DNA from: Bombella mellum
GTDB lineage: Bacteria > Pseudomonadota > Alphaproteobacteria > Acetobacterales > Acetobacteraceae
Reading direction: 5' to 3'
DNA: 64,000 nucleotides
Assembly (NCBI RefSeq): GCF_014048465.1
Contig: NZ_PDLY01000007.1
Coordinates: 1-64,000 of the forward strand
Below the pieces are notes generated by a model. That model was not told the DNA's origin, did no database searches, and saw only the letters and a list, made by a program, of their open reading frames with translations. This document shows, in pieces, positions 55,611-63,970 of the stretch. Numbering within the stretch: the stretch's first letter is position 1; each line of letters opens with the position of its first letter. Made by a program: the position numbers and the translations under genes.

Positions 55611-56438
55611 TCAGTCCTGTGTGAGGGCGTTGTGCACCAGTTCACGCAGGGGGGCATGGAAGTGCTGGTTGCCAGCGACGACATGCACGTCATCATCAAG
55701 GGCACCGAGATCATTGCCCTGGACATCCGTCGCATGGCCACCGGCCTCACGCACCAGCAGCAGACCTGCGGCACAGTCCCACGGCTTCAGGCCCAGTTCC
55801 CAGTAGCCCTCGTAGCGGCCGGCGGCCAGCCAGGCGAGGTCCAGTGCGGCGGCCCCGCAGCGGCGGATGCCGGCGACCTTGGGCATGAGGCTGCCCAGCA
55901 CCCGGCCGAAAGGCAGGCGGTACTGGGCAGGCACCTTGGCGAAAGGAATCCCCGTGGCGAACATGGCTTCCGAGAGCTTGCGCCGGGCGGAGACACGGAT
56001 GCGCCGGTCATTGAGGAAGGCACCGACACCTTTTTCCGCCCAGAACATCTCATGGGAGGCCGGGTTGTAGACGAGGGCGGCCACCAGCTCGACGTCCCCA
56101 TTCGGATGGCGACGCTGGAGGGCGATGGAAATGGCCCAGTGCGGAATGCCGTGGAGGAAGTTGGAGGTGCCGTCCAGCGGGTCGACAATCCAGCGCCACG
56201 TCCAGTTGTCACCGCCGGAGGCCCCGCTCTCTTCCATCAGGAAGGCATAGCCGGGACGGGCACGGGCGAGCTCCTCACGGATGGTCTTCTCGGCCCGCAT
56301 GTCGGCCTGGGAGACGAAGTCTCCCGGACCCTTGATGCTGACCTGGAGCTGCTCGACCTCGGCAAAGTCACGCAGGAGGGACCGCGCCGCTTTCTGCGCG
56401 GTATTCTGCATGACGGCCATATGGGGAGAAAGACGCAT
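55611..56438 (-). CDS. suhB: Inositol-1-monophosphatase family protein (SuhB-like)
   Basis: Encodes 275 residues. Metal-dependent phosphatase motifs: MEESG, DPLDGTSNFLHGIPHWAISI and WDCAAGLLLVREAGG supply the Asp/Glu ligands. SuhB proteins hydrolyse inositol phosphates and also act in rRNA transcription antitermination. Lies two bases after efp and is likely co-transcribed with it. Confidence 0.93.
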   Translation of the reverse strand: MRLSPHMAVMQNTAQKAARSLLRDFAEVEQLQVSIKGPGDFVSQADMRAEKTIREELARARPGYAFLMEESGASGGDNWTWRWIVDPLDGTSNFLHGIPHWAISIALQRRHPNGDVELVAALVYNPASHEMFWAEKGVGAFLNDRRIRVSARRKLSEAMFATGIPFAKVPAQYRLPFGRVLGSLMPKVAGIRRCGAAALDLAWLAAGRYEGYWELGLKPWDCAAGLLLVREAGGHATDVQGNDLGALDDDVHVVAGNQHFHAPLRELVHNALTQD

Positions 56439-56440
56439 GA

Positions 56441-57007
56441 TCAGTCCTTGGCACGCTCGACGTAGGTGGCGTCTTCCGTGCGGACGACAATGCGCTCACC
56501 GGCCTCGATGAAAGGAGGCACCATCACTTTCACGCCGTTGGAGAGCACGGCAGGCTTGTAGGAGGAGCTGGCCGTCTGGCCCTTGACGACCGGGTCTGCC
56601 TCGGCAATCTCCAGCGTGACCTGCGGCGGCAGGGTGACGGCCACCGGGTCGCCCTCGACCAGCTTGACGCTGATGGTCATGTTGTCCTGAAGGAAGGGGA
56701 GCTGATCGCCAAGGATGTCCTTCGGCAGCATGGTCTGCTCGAACGTCTCGGGGTCCATGAGGACGATGTTGTCGCCATCCATGTAGGAATAGATGTAGTC
56801 GTTGTCCTCTGTGACAAGACGCTCGACGGTGTCGGCCGTACGCCAGCGTTCGTTGCTCTTGTTGCCGCTGGCGAGGTCGCGCATTTCCACCTGGATGAAG
56901 GCACCGCCCTTGCCGGGGGTCAGGATCTGCTGCTTGAGGACGGTCCAGCGGCGGCCGTTATGTTCGATGACCTGCCCGGCCCGGATGAGGTTGGCTTGCT
57001 GTTTCAT
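56441..57007 (-). CDS. efp: Elongation factor P
   Basis: Encodes 188 residues from ATG 57007. Relieves ribosome stalling at polyproline. Three beta-barrel domains; the tip loop LTPGKGGAFIQVEMRDL carries the Lys that is beta-lysylated in EpmA/EpmB organisms. Domain III ends RIVVRTEDATYVERAKD. The modification genes epmB (149 bases upstream, same strand) and epmA are adjacent, so this EF-P is almost certainly beta-lysylated. Confidence 0.96.
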   Translation of the reverse strand: MKQQANLIRAGQVIEHNGRRWTVLKQQILTPGKGGAFIQVEMRDLASGNKSNERWRTADTVERLVTEDNDYIYSYMDGDNIVLMDPETFEQTMLPKDILGDQLPFLQDNMTISVKLVEGDPVAVTLPPQVTLEIAEADPVVKGQTASSSYKPAVLSNGVKVMVPPFIEAGERIVVRTEDATYVERAKD

Positions 57008-57155
57008 GTCAGCTCCTGATGTACATGCAAAAGATCGGGTGTTGCTCAAGGCTTCTGGCCATGCAGGCAGGGCAGAAGCAGGAAACTCTCGGATGAAGTT
57101 CAGGGAGACTTCTAGCCGTGTCGGTGGGGCGGGCGCAAGCTCCCTTCTGTACGCT

Positions 57156-58220
57156 CTAGGTAAAAGGATAAGGCTTTCCATCCGGTCCCCGTGCCTGCGA
57201 TGAGCTGGAGCTTTTACCGGCCGGGGTGGAGACGAGATAATCCGGCCCGAGTGGGACCTTGCCTTTCCCGCCCGGTATGTCCACGACATAGGTCGGCCAG
57301 ACCAGCCCGGAGACCCGGCCCCGCAGGCTTTCCAGCAGGGCACGGCCTTCCTCCACCGGGACATGGAAATGCGCCGTGCCGGGGGCGGAATCGAGGTGAT
57401 GCAGATAATAGGGCTTGATGCGGGCGGCGATCAGGGCACGGAGGAGGGCCTCCAGCGATTCCGTCGTGTCATTCACGCCTCGCAGCAGGACGGACTGGGA
57501 CAGGACGGGGATGCCCCGGCCCAGCATCTGCCGGACGGCCAGACGAGCCTCGTCCGTCAGCTCCCGGGCATGGTTGATGTGGGCGACCATCCAGAGGGCA
57601 CGGTCGGTCTCCATGGCGTCGAGAAGCTCCGTGGTCAGGCGTTCCGGGGCGGCGACGGGAACACGGCTGTGGATGCGGATGATGTCGATGTGACTGATCG
57701 AGGACAGACGCTGGATGATGTGCCGCATCCGCCGGGGGGAGAGCATCAGCGGGTCGCCCCCGGTCAGGATGATTTCCCGTATCTGCGGATGTGTCTCTAT
57801 CCAGTGGAAGGCGGTTTCCAGAGCCTCTTTCCCTAGCAGACCGCCATCAGGCCCCACATGTTCCCGCCGGAAGCAGAAGCGGCAGTAGAGCGGACAGACC
57901 AGCAGAGGCTTGAGCAGGGCCCTGTCCTCATAGCGATGGACGATGCCGGGAACGGGGGAGAGGGCCTCATCACCGATCGGGTCTTCGCTTTCATGGGGCA
58001 TGGTCCGCAGTTCCCGGGCGTCGGGAACGACCTGCCGGGCGATCGGATCATCCGGGCTGGTGATGAGCCGTTGGAAGGCGGGGGGAATGGCCGTGGCGTA
58101 ACGCCTGGCCACCTCCTCGAGGGCCGAGGCCTGTTCCGGCGTGATGAGCTTCGCCTCGAGAAGCGACTGTGTGCTGCGGAGGGTTCTGCCTGACAGGGAG
58201 GATGAGGCGGTATCGTGCAT
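57156..58220 (-). CDS. epmB: EF-P beta-lysylation protein EpmB (lysine 2,3-aminomutase-like)
   Basis: Encodes 354 residues. Radical SAM/PLP enzyme making (R)-beta-lysine for EF-P. Cluster motif: CPLYCRFCFRR (CX3CX2C). Others: IILTGGDPLML, IRIHSRVPV, YYLHHLDSAPGTAHFHV and the PLP-Lys region VVDIPGGKGKVP. Shorter than catabolic lysine 2,3-aminomutases (about 416), fitting EpmB. Divergent from epmA with 121 bases between, a shared promoter region. Confidence 0.93.
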   Translation of the reverse strand: MHDTASSSLSGRTLRSTQSLLEAKLITPEQASALEEVARRYATAIPPAFQRLITSPDDPIARQVVPDARELRTMPHESEDPIGDEALSPVPGIVHRYEDRALLKPLLVCPLYCRFCFRREHVGPDGGLLGKEALETAFHWIETHPQIREIILTGGDPLMLSPRRMRHIIQRLSSISHIDIIRIHSRVPVAAPERLTTELLDAMETDRALWMVAHINHARELTDEARLAVRQMLGRGIPVLSQSVLLRGVNDTTESLEALLRALIAARIKPYYLHHLDSAPGTAHFHVPVEEGRALLESLRGRVSGLVWPTYVVDIPGGKGKVPLGPDYLVSTPAGKSSSSSQARGPDGKPYPFT

Positions 58221-58341
58221 GAGGCTGCTCTAGCGAAAGGCTGTGTCCCCCTGCAAGAAAACTCTGCCTATGGTGCCGTGTGGGGCCTCTGGCCTATAGG
58301 GTGGGGACGGCATAGCCGGATGAGGGTGGAAGGAAACGGTC

Positions 58342-59343
58342 ATGGAGAGTTCCAGCGCAATACAGACGACAGACCGGATACGGGAGCGGCTGCCCCTGCT
58401 GCGCCGGCGTGCCCGGATGGTGCAGGCGGTGCGGGCCTTCTTTGAGGGCAGGGGGTATCTGGAGGTCGAGACACCCTATGCCGTTCAGGCACCGGGGGAG
58501 GAGGTGCATCTGCGCTGTTTCCGCACGGTTCTGGAACGTCCTGATGGTACGGACGAGGTCCGCTACCTTCATACCAGCCCTGAATTTGCCATGAAGCGTC
58601 TGGTGGCGGCCACGGGGCAGCCCCTGTTCCAGCTGGCCCGTGTCTGGCGCAACGGGGAGCGGAGTGCGACCCACATGCCGGAATTCACCATGCTGGAATG
58701 GTACCGCCCCGGTGCCGGGCTGTCGTCCCTCATGGATGAGACGGAGGACCTGCTGCGCCGTGTCCTGCCGCCCCGTCTCACACACGGGGATGTCGTTCTG
58801 GAGCTGGACCGGCCTTTTGAACGCCTGACGATGCAGGAGGCCTTTGTCCGTCATGTCGGGGTGGACCTGCTGGCCAGTGCCGGGGATGCCGACCGTCTGG
58901 CCCGTGAGGCCGGGGTGCTGCTGCGGGAGGGAGAAAGCTGGGAAGACCTGTTCTTCCGCCTGCTTCTGGAAAGGATCGAGCCGCACATAGGGCGGGAGCG
59001 ACCGACCTTCCTGACACACTGGCCCGCTGCACAGGCGGCACTGGCGAAGCGTGACCCGGCTGATCCACGGGTGGCCCTGCGGTTCGAGCTGTATGCCGCC
59101 GGGCTGGAGCTGGCCAATGCCTTCGAGGAGCTGACGGACCCGCAGGAGCAGCGTCAGCGTTTTGAAGCGGACCGGGCACGGCGGATGCAGATCACGCCGG
59201 AACAGGACTGGCCGCTGGATGAGGGGTTTCTTGCCGCTCTGGCGGACATGCCGCCGACCTCCGGCATTGCGCTGGGCTTTGACAGGCTCGTGATGCTGGC
59301 GACGGGTGCCCCTCGTCTTGAGGCGATTCTTTGGCTAAGCTGA
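58342..59343 (+). CDS. epmA: EF-P lysine ligase EpmA (PoxA/GenX, truncated lysyl-tRNA synthetase paralogue)
   Basis: Encodes 333 residues, a class II synthetase core without the anticodon domain, which distinguishes EpmA from LysS. Motif 2 region: YLHTSPEFAMKRLVAATGQP and ARVWRNGE; motif 3: SGIALGFDRLVMLATG. AEFTMLEWYR-type substrate pocket is present (MPEFTMLEWYR). Attaches beta-lysine to EF-P Lys. Start at 58342 follows GGAAGGAAACGGTC. Confidence 0.95.
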   Translation: MESSSAIQTTDRIRERLPLLRRRARMVQAVRAFFEGRGYLEVETPYAVQAPGEEVHLRCFRTVLERPDGTDEVRYLHTSPEFAMKRLVAATGQPLFQLARVWRNGERSATHMPEFTMLEWYRPGAGLSSLMDETEDLLRRVLPPRLTHGDVVLELDRPFERLTMQEAFVRHVGVDLLASAGDADRLAREAGVLLREGESWEDLFFRLLLERIEPHIGRERPTFLTHWPAAQAALAKRDPADPRVALRFELYAAGLELANAFEELTDPQEQRQRFEADRARRMQITPEQDWPLDEGFLAALADMPPTSGIALGFDRLVMLATGAPRLEAILWLS

Positions 59344-59392
59344 GGCGGCAGCCCTGATGATGGGCTGTGCGGTCGATGAGCGGGAGGAAGGC

Positions 59393-59788
59393 ATGAGACG
59401 CTACTCGGATGGTCCGGGCATGTGGACGAAGGGGATGGTTCTTGGAGCCGTGATGCTGCTGGCAGGGTGTTCCGCACCGGCACTCCAGCAGCCGGGAGTG
59501 CTGAACGGCATGGTCGGACAGTCCACCGTGGACGTGCTGAGGCGTTTTGGCGTGCCGACCCGCACTTACGATGCACAGGGACATAACTTCCTTTCCTACA
59601 TTGAGACGGAGACGCAGTATTCCCCCGGCTATTCCAGCTGGGACTGGGGCTGGGGAAGCGGTTATGGATATGGTGGCTGGGGAGGGATCAATATTCCGCC
59701 GAGCTATTACAGCTCCACCTGCCAGACGACGTTTGAGGTGGTGTCGGACAGGGTTGTGGGATGGAAAATGTACGGGGGTGGGTGTTGA
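59393..59788 (+). CDS. Small lipoprotein, SmpA/BamE-like N-terminal motif, Gly/Tyr-rich
   Basis: Encodes 131 residues; the start at 59393 follows GGGAGGAAGG. Signal ends in the lipobox LLAGC. After it, LNGMVGQSTVDVLRRFGVPT is the start seen in many small lipoproteins (helix then G-x-P), followed by a Gly/Trp/Tyr-rich stretch (WDWGWGSGYGYGGWGG) and two late Cys. Function unknown. Its last 28 bases overlap the next gene if that begins at 59761. Confidence 0.7.
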   Translation: MRRYSDGPGMWTKGMVLGAVMLLAGCSAPALQQPGVLNGMVGQSTVDVLRRFGVPTRTYDAQGHNFLSYIETETQYSPGYSSWDWGWGSGYGYGGWGGINIPPSYYSSTCQTTFEVVSDRVVGWKMYGGGC

Positions 59789-60495
59789 GTCTGGTGGATC
59801 GGTGTCGTGGCGGGCTGTCCCTGCCTGTGATGGTCAGTGTGGCCTGTGTGGCCCTGTCGGCTCTGGCCGGGTGCCGGAGTGGCCCCCCGGAACGGCAGGA
59901 CCCGGTGTCCGTGCGTGGGTCCACCCGGGCGGAGATTCTGCCCGAGGCGAAGAGCATTCAGGACAAGTATAAGCCGGAGCCGCTGGGCGCGCCGCCCAAT
60001 CCGAGGGTCAAGTATCATGTGCCGCCGGTTCCGTCCTATGAGGACAGACCCCTGAGTGACAACATCTGCGGTGCCATCGAGCTGGCCGATTTCGAGGCTG
60101 CCGTCATACGGGCCGGTTACTGGCCCTACCTGACGGGCGACCGGGAATATACCGTGCTGGCCGTGCCGAATGGGCCGTTCGAGGCCTACAAGCATCAGGC
60201 CGTGCCTGACCTCATGCGGCCTTCAGGTCATGAGTTCCTCAAGGGGTTCGTGGGGCAGATGATCCTCGTGGGGCATTGGGACCTGCCGGCCATCCAGCGG
60301 AAGGCCGCCCGGAGAGGGGGCAGCATACAGGTGCCGACACTCGCCGGGCCGGGTCATGACGTCGTCCTGAGACCCACCGCTTTCGGCAACGTGGAGGTCG
60401 TTGGCAAGGATGGTACGGTGACGCTGGTGGGGAACAGCTATCCGCAGTCCAACGGTGTCCTGTACGTCACGGATTCGATTCTGCCGTATCAGTGA
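59761..60495 (+). CDS. Lipoprotein with fasciclin (FAS1) domain
   Basis: Encodes up to 244 residues. The lipobox SALAGC occurs at about residue 33-38; the long N-terminus means a later start (TTG 59785 or ATG 59830) is possible. Residues 100-240 fit a FAS1 domain: DNICGAIELADFEAAVIRAG, EYTVLAVPNGPFEAY, LKGFVGQMILVGHW, VTLVGNSYPQSNGVLYVTDS. FAS1 proteins mediate adhesion or matrix contact; this one is probably outer-membrane anchored. Paired with the upstream lipoprotein. Confidence 0.75.
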   Translation: MENVRGWVLSLVDRCRGGLSLPVMVSVACVALSALAGCRSGPPERQDPVSVRGSTRAEILPEAKSIQDKYKPEPLGAPPNPRVKYHVPPVPSYEDRPLSDNICGAIELADFEAAVIRAGYWPYLTGDREYTVLAVPNGPFEAYKHQAVPDLMRPSGHEFLKGFVGQMILVGHWDLPAIQRKAARRGGSIQVPTLAGPGHDVVLRPTAFGNVEVVGKDGTVTLVGNSYPQSNGVLYVTDSILPYQ

Positions 60496-60511
60496 GGGGC
60501 GTGTCGTCCGT

Positions 60512-61090
60512 TCAGGAAAGGGCGGCACTCACGGCGGAGAAGCGGGCCACGGCATCAGCTGCCGGGTCCATCGTGATGGCGAGGAAATCGGCTCCTGCCT
60601 GTGAGGCTGCCCTGGCTTCCTCTGCCGTGCAGACATGCTCCGCCACGGAGGGAAGCTCCGCAAAAAGGTTCCATTGTGTCAGGGCTGGCAGTGCGGCGGC
60701 CGGGAGACTGACATAGTCGGCCCCATGCTCTCCTGCCAGCATGGCATCATCCAGCGTCAGGCATGTGCAGCCGATCTGGAGAGTTTTTGGCCTGTCTTTC
60801 CTGCTGGCGAATGGGCGGACATCGGAAAGGGTGGAGAGATGGACGCCGTCGATCTCGTCCAGCGGGATGTCCCGCAGCAGGCGCAGGTCGGCAGGGGCGA
60901 GAATCAGGGCGACGTCATGTTTCCAGACCATCTGGCGGACTGTGTCGAGCTGGTGCTTTTTCACGGGCGTGTCGAGGCAGAGCCGCAGTGCGGTGACGGC
61001 CTCTCCGGCCAGCAGGGGAGGGAGCTGCTCCTGAAGCTCGTCCAGAGCCTGAAGCGAGGGAATGACAGGGTAGAGGTCACAGTGATTCAT
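60512..61090 (-). CDS. Thiamine-phosphate synthase-like protein (ThiE/TenI fold)
   Basis: Encodes 192 residues. TIM-barrel pieces: YPVIPS, VTALRLCLDTP, VALILAPADLRLLRDIPLDE, DGVHLSTLSDVR, LQIGCTCLTLDDAMLAGEHG-ADYVSL, ASQAGADFLAIT. The typical ThiE GxDGVHLGQ-type loop is altered to IDGVHLSTLS, so catalysis is uncertain. No other thiamine gene is near. Convergent with the FAS1 gene. Confidence 0.7.
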   Translation of the reverse strand: MNHCDLYPVIPSLQALDELQEQLPPLLAGEAVTALRLCLDTPVKKHQLDTVRQMVWKHDVALILAPADLRLLRDIPLDEIDGVHLSTLSDVRPFASRKDRPKTLQIGCTCLTLDDAMLAGEHGADYVSLPAAALPALTQWNLFAELPSVAEHVCTAEEARAASQAGADFLAITMDPAADAVARFSAVSAALS

Positions 61091-61139
61091 GACTGCCAGA
61101 TGTGGCAGATTGCGGCATCCTTGACCAGTCCTTCATGCC

Positions 61140-61511
61140 TCACGTGATTTTCAGTGCCAGAATGTCCTCACAGGGTGGACGGTCGGGGAAGAGGCGGTGT
61201 TTCATGGTGGCGGGCAGTCCCGCCCGGAAGTCACGGCATATGACGCCTGCCACGCCTTCATAGAGGGCTTTCAGGGCCAGGGAGGCACTGGCCCCACAGT
61301 CCAGTATGGAAGGGAGGTCGGTCTTTTCGGTCAGGTGCAGCCACCAGTCCAGCCCCAGACTGGCCCCGGCATGGAGGGGCGACACGGGCGTGAAGGGATG
61401 CCCGCCAAAATGCTGGCAGGCTAGGGTGAGAACCTGACGGGTGGAAATGGTGACGAAGGGCTGGGGGAAGGGCGGCAAAAAGACGCTTGACGCCCGATGA
61501 GGATAGGTCAT
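61140..61511 (-). CDS. Conserved-type hypothetical protein
   Basis: Encodes 123 residues without signal or membrane segment. Features: LGLDWWLHLTEKTDLPSILD, DCGASASLALKALYEGVAGV, ILALKIT. The alternating helix-strand pattern suggests a small Rossmann or TIM-barrel fragment; it may be a partner of the ThiE-like gene 49 bases downstream. Not recognised. Confidence 0.5.
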   Translation of the reverse strand: MTYPHRASSVFLPPFPQPFVTISTRQVLTLACQHFGGHPFTPVSPLHAGASLGLDWWLHLTEKTDLPSILDCGASASLALKALYEGVAGVICRDFRAGLPATMKHRLFPDRPPCEDILALKIT

Positions 61512-61646
61512 TCTGGTCTCATGCGGGAAAAGTGGTCATGTGCCCGTATGGGGCACATGACGGTGTGTCATGATGTCGTGACAGGGCACCGGACGGTGCA
61601 TCATAGGTCATGAAAGCAGGTATGTCAGTGCAGGAGGGGATGCTAG

Positions 61647-61886
61647 ATGAATACCGTGCAGAAAAATCCGGACCTTGAACGGCTGGAGATTGCTCTGGTC
61701 CAGCTGGGTTTTGCCCTGGAACAGCAGGAGATTCAGGCCGAATCTGAACGGACCCGGCAGAAGGAGATGAAGAACGCCCTGCTGGCCCGGATTGATGCGC
61801 TTGAAGCCCGGCTGCGTGAGCTGCTCGACATGGGGGCGGACAAGGGCGAGGGCACGGCTTCTTCCGAAACGCAGGAGGGACGATAA
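61647..61886 (+). CDS. Small coiled-coil protein upstream of zapA
   Basis: Encodes 79 residues, almost wholly helical with heptads (LERLEIALVQLGFALEQQEI; LARIDALEARLRELLDMG). It resembles the small coiled-coil genes that precede zapA in Alphaproteobacteria (DUF4164-like). Five bases before zapA, so co-transcribed. Possibly a division accessory; function unknown. Confidence 0.65.
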   Translation: MNTVQKNPDLERLEIALVQLGFALEQQEIQAESERTRQKEMKNALLARIDALEARLRELLDMGADKGEGTASSETQEGR

Positions 61887-61891
61887 GGATC

Positions 61892-62284
61892 ATGGCGCAG
61901 GTAACGCTTTCGGTTGGTGGTCTCAATTACACGGTCGGCTGCCAGGATGGTGAGGAGGCTCATCTGAGAGAGCTGGCCGCCTCAATCTCAAAACGCCTTG
62001 AGGAGGTGCGCCGGACCCTGGGGCCCCGGGGTGATGGTGAGGCCCTGTTCATGGTCGCCCTGCTCATGGCGGATGATCTTTTCGAGGCCCGCAAGAAGCA
62101 CATGACGGAGGAGGAGCGGGCACTGGTGGAGCGGAGCCGTCAGATCGAGGCCTCCTACCGGCAGACGGCCGGGCGGCTCGCCGATGCGGCGGACATAGCG
62201 GGCAGCCTGTTGCAGCGGGTGGAAGAGGGCCTCAAATCATCAGAGAGCCGGGACGCTTCGGGCAGCAGGACAGCCCGGAGCTGA
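61892..62284 (+). CDS. zapA: Cell division protein ZapA
   Basis: Encodes 130 residues. FtsZ-ring stabiliser. The N-terminal ZapA domain is clear: VTLSVGGLNYTVGCQDGEEA, HLRELAASISKRLEEVRR. A coiled coil follows (ALFMVALLMADDLFEARKKH to about residue 110). The zapA-6S RNA-fau order downstream is widely conserved in proteobacteria and supports the call. Confidence 0.92.
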   Translation: MAQVTLSVGGLNYTVGCQDGEEAHLRELAASISKRLEEVRRTLGPRGDGEALFMVALLMADDLFEARKKHMTEEERALVERSRQIEASYRQTAGRLADAADIAGSLLQRVEEGLKSSESRDASGSRTARS

Positions 62285-62385
62285 TCGTTGCCCGTCTGGC
62301 GGCGGTGTCTGTTATCAGGAATACCAGCAGGAAAAAGGCCGCCCGGTGCTTGTCTATCATCGGGCGCAGGTGCAATATGATGGCC

Positions 62386-62540
62386 GAAGCTGCCTGGCGC
62401 GTCAGGCACGATCAACCTCTGGGCCGATAAGCACTTCCAAGGGAACTGGCTCTGTCGTGGCTGTGGTCACGTTATTACCGGTGCCCACCTGCCCTAGCAG
62501 GTCCGGGAGGGCTGATGAGACCAACGGCCAAGGCGGCTTC
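62386..62540 (+). ncRNA. ssrS: 6S RNA candidate
   Basis: The 271-base gap between zapA and fau is the conserved location of 6S RNA, the sigma-70 RNA polymerase regulator. GAAGCTGCC (62386-62394) pairs with GGCGGCTTC (62532-62540), nine pairs with one wobble, closing an RNA of about 155 nt, a normal 6S length. A -10-like TATGAT (62376-62381) lies just before. Inner hairpin GCCTG-GCGCGT-CAGGC and a large central region with few pairs fit the 6S layout. Not checked against a covariance model. Confidence 0.75.
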
Positions 62541-62555
62541 ACTAGTACGGATTTT

Positions 62556-63122
62556 ATGGCTAAGACCGTTCCCTCGCCCGATCAGGACAAGAAGCTCATC
62601 CGGCAGGAGATTCTGGCCTCCCGCCGTCCCGTCATGCCACGGCAGAACCGTCAGGTGGCTGAAAATCTTCTCAGGGTGATCCATCAGCTTCGTCCGTCCG
62701 TCGTGGCGGCTGTCTGGCCTCTGCCCGGGGAGGTGGACCTGCGGCCGCTATGCAGGCAGCTCGTGCGGGCCGGATATCAGGTTGTACTGCCGGAAACTCC
62801 GCCCAAGGGGCAGCCTCTCCTGTTCCGTCAGTGGCGGGAGAGGATGCCGATGAAAGTCGGCCGGTTTGGTACCTGCCATCCCTCGGGTGCACGGAAAGTG
62901 CCGGATGTCATACTGATCCCTCTGGTGGCTTTCGACCGGCACGGGGGACGGCTTGGCTATGGCGGTGGCTATTACGACCGGACATTGCCGCTTCACCCGC
63001 AGGCTGCCCTGATCGGGTATGGCCTTTCCTCTCAGGAGAGGGACGGCCTGCCGATGGATGGACATGACCACCGGCTGCCGGTCATCGTGACGGAACGTGA
63101 GATCATTCACACGGAAGAATGA
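62556..63122 (+). CDS. fau: 5-formyltetrahydrofolate cyclo-ligase
   Basis: Encodes 188 residues from ATG 62556, 15 bases after the 6S RNA candidate; the longer frame upstream runs through that RNA and is rejected. Converts 5-formyl-THF to methenyl-THF with ATP. Motifs: KKLIRQEILASRR at the start, DVILIPLVAFDRHGGRLGYG, GGYYDR. In many proteobacteria it is expressed together with 6S RNA. Confidence 0.93.
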   Translation: MAKTVPSPDQDKKLIRQEILASRRPVMPRQNRQVAENLLRVIHQLRPSVVAAVWPLPGEVDLRPLCRQLVRAGYQVVLPETPPKGQPLLFRQWRERMPMKVGRFGTCHPSGARKVPDVILIPLVAFDRHGGRLGYGGGYYDRTLPLHPQAALIGYGLSSQERDGLPMDGHDHRLPVIVTEREIIHTEE

Positions 63123-63132
63123 AGGATAGATT

Positions 63133-63948
63133 TTGAGACTGTTATTTCTGGGAGACATCGTTGGCCGCAGTGGGCGGGAAGCCGTTCTGGCCGGGCTGAA
63201 GGACTGGCGGGAGCGGCTGTCGCTGGACATGGTCGTGGCCAATGCGGAGAACGCCTCTCATGGTTTCGGCCTCTCTCCCCAGATTGCGCGGGACCTTCTG
63301 GATGGTGGCGTGGATGCCATCACGTTGGGCAATCACGCCTGGGACAGGAAGGACCTCATCGGTCAGCTCGACCAGCTTCCGGCCGTTGTCCGCCCGGCCA
63401 ACTATCCTGAGGGCACTCCGGGGCATGGAAGCTGTGTCGTCACCCTGCCCTGTGGGCGTAAGGTTCTGGTCATCAATGTGATGGGGCGTGTCTTCATGGA
63501 TGCGCTGGATGACCCGTTCAGGGCGGTGGAGACGATTCTCTCCCGTCATCGTCTTGGTGGGACCGTTCATGCGGCGGTGCTGGATGTCCATGCGGAAACG
63601 ACCAGTGAGAAAATGGGCTTCGGTCATCTGTATGATGGCCGGGTGTCGCTTGTCGTGGGGACGCACACGCATGTTCCGACTGCCGATCATCGTATCCTCA
63701 AGGGGGGGACTGCCTATCAGACTGATGCGGGCATGTGCGGGGATTATGACAGCGTGATCGGCATGGAGAAGGAAAATGCCATCCGCAAGATGCTCAAGAA
63801 AGTTCCGACGGAGCGGTTCCAGCCTGCCGGGGGGAAGGCGACCGTGTCCGGCCTGATGGTGGAAACGGATGATGCCACGGGGCTGGCCATCAGGGTCTGT
63901 CCGTTCCGTCAGGGGGGTGATCTTCTGCCGTCCATGCCGGACTTCTGA
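63133..63948 (+). CDS. YmdB family metallophosphoesterase
   Basis: Encodes 271 residues starting at TTG 63133 (AAGGATAG upstream), ten bases after fau. The TIGR00282 family (YmdB of Bacillus hydrolyses 2',3'-cyclic nucleotides). Metal-ligand motifs: FLGDIVGRSGR, ANAENASHGFGLS, LGNHAWDRKD, DVHAETTSEK, GTHTHVPTAD, TDAGMCGDYDSVIGM. Full length. Followed by a terminator stem. Confidence 0.9.
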   Translation: MRLLFLGDIVGRSGREAVLAGLKDWRERLSLDMVVANAENASHGFGLSPQIARDLLDGGVDAITLGNHAWDRKDLIGQLDQLPAVVRPANYPEGTPGHGSCVVTLPCGRKVLVINVMGRVFMDALDDPFRAVETILSRHRLGGTVHAAVLDVHAETTSEKMGFGHLYDGRVSLVVGTHTHVPTADHRILKGGTAYQTDAGMCGDYDSVIGMEKENAIRKMLKKVPTERFQPAGGKATVSGLMVETDDATGLAIRVCPFRQGGDLLPSMPDF

Positions 63949-63970
63949 GTGGGAGGGGATTCCCTTGGGG

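Noticed and set aside
62346-62555. N-terminal extension of fau
   Set aside because: It would read through the 6S RNA candidate; ATG 62556 fits the family start.
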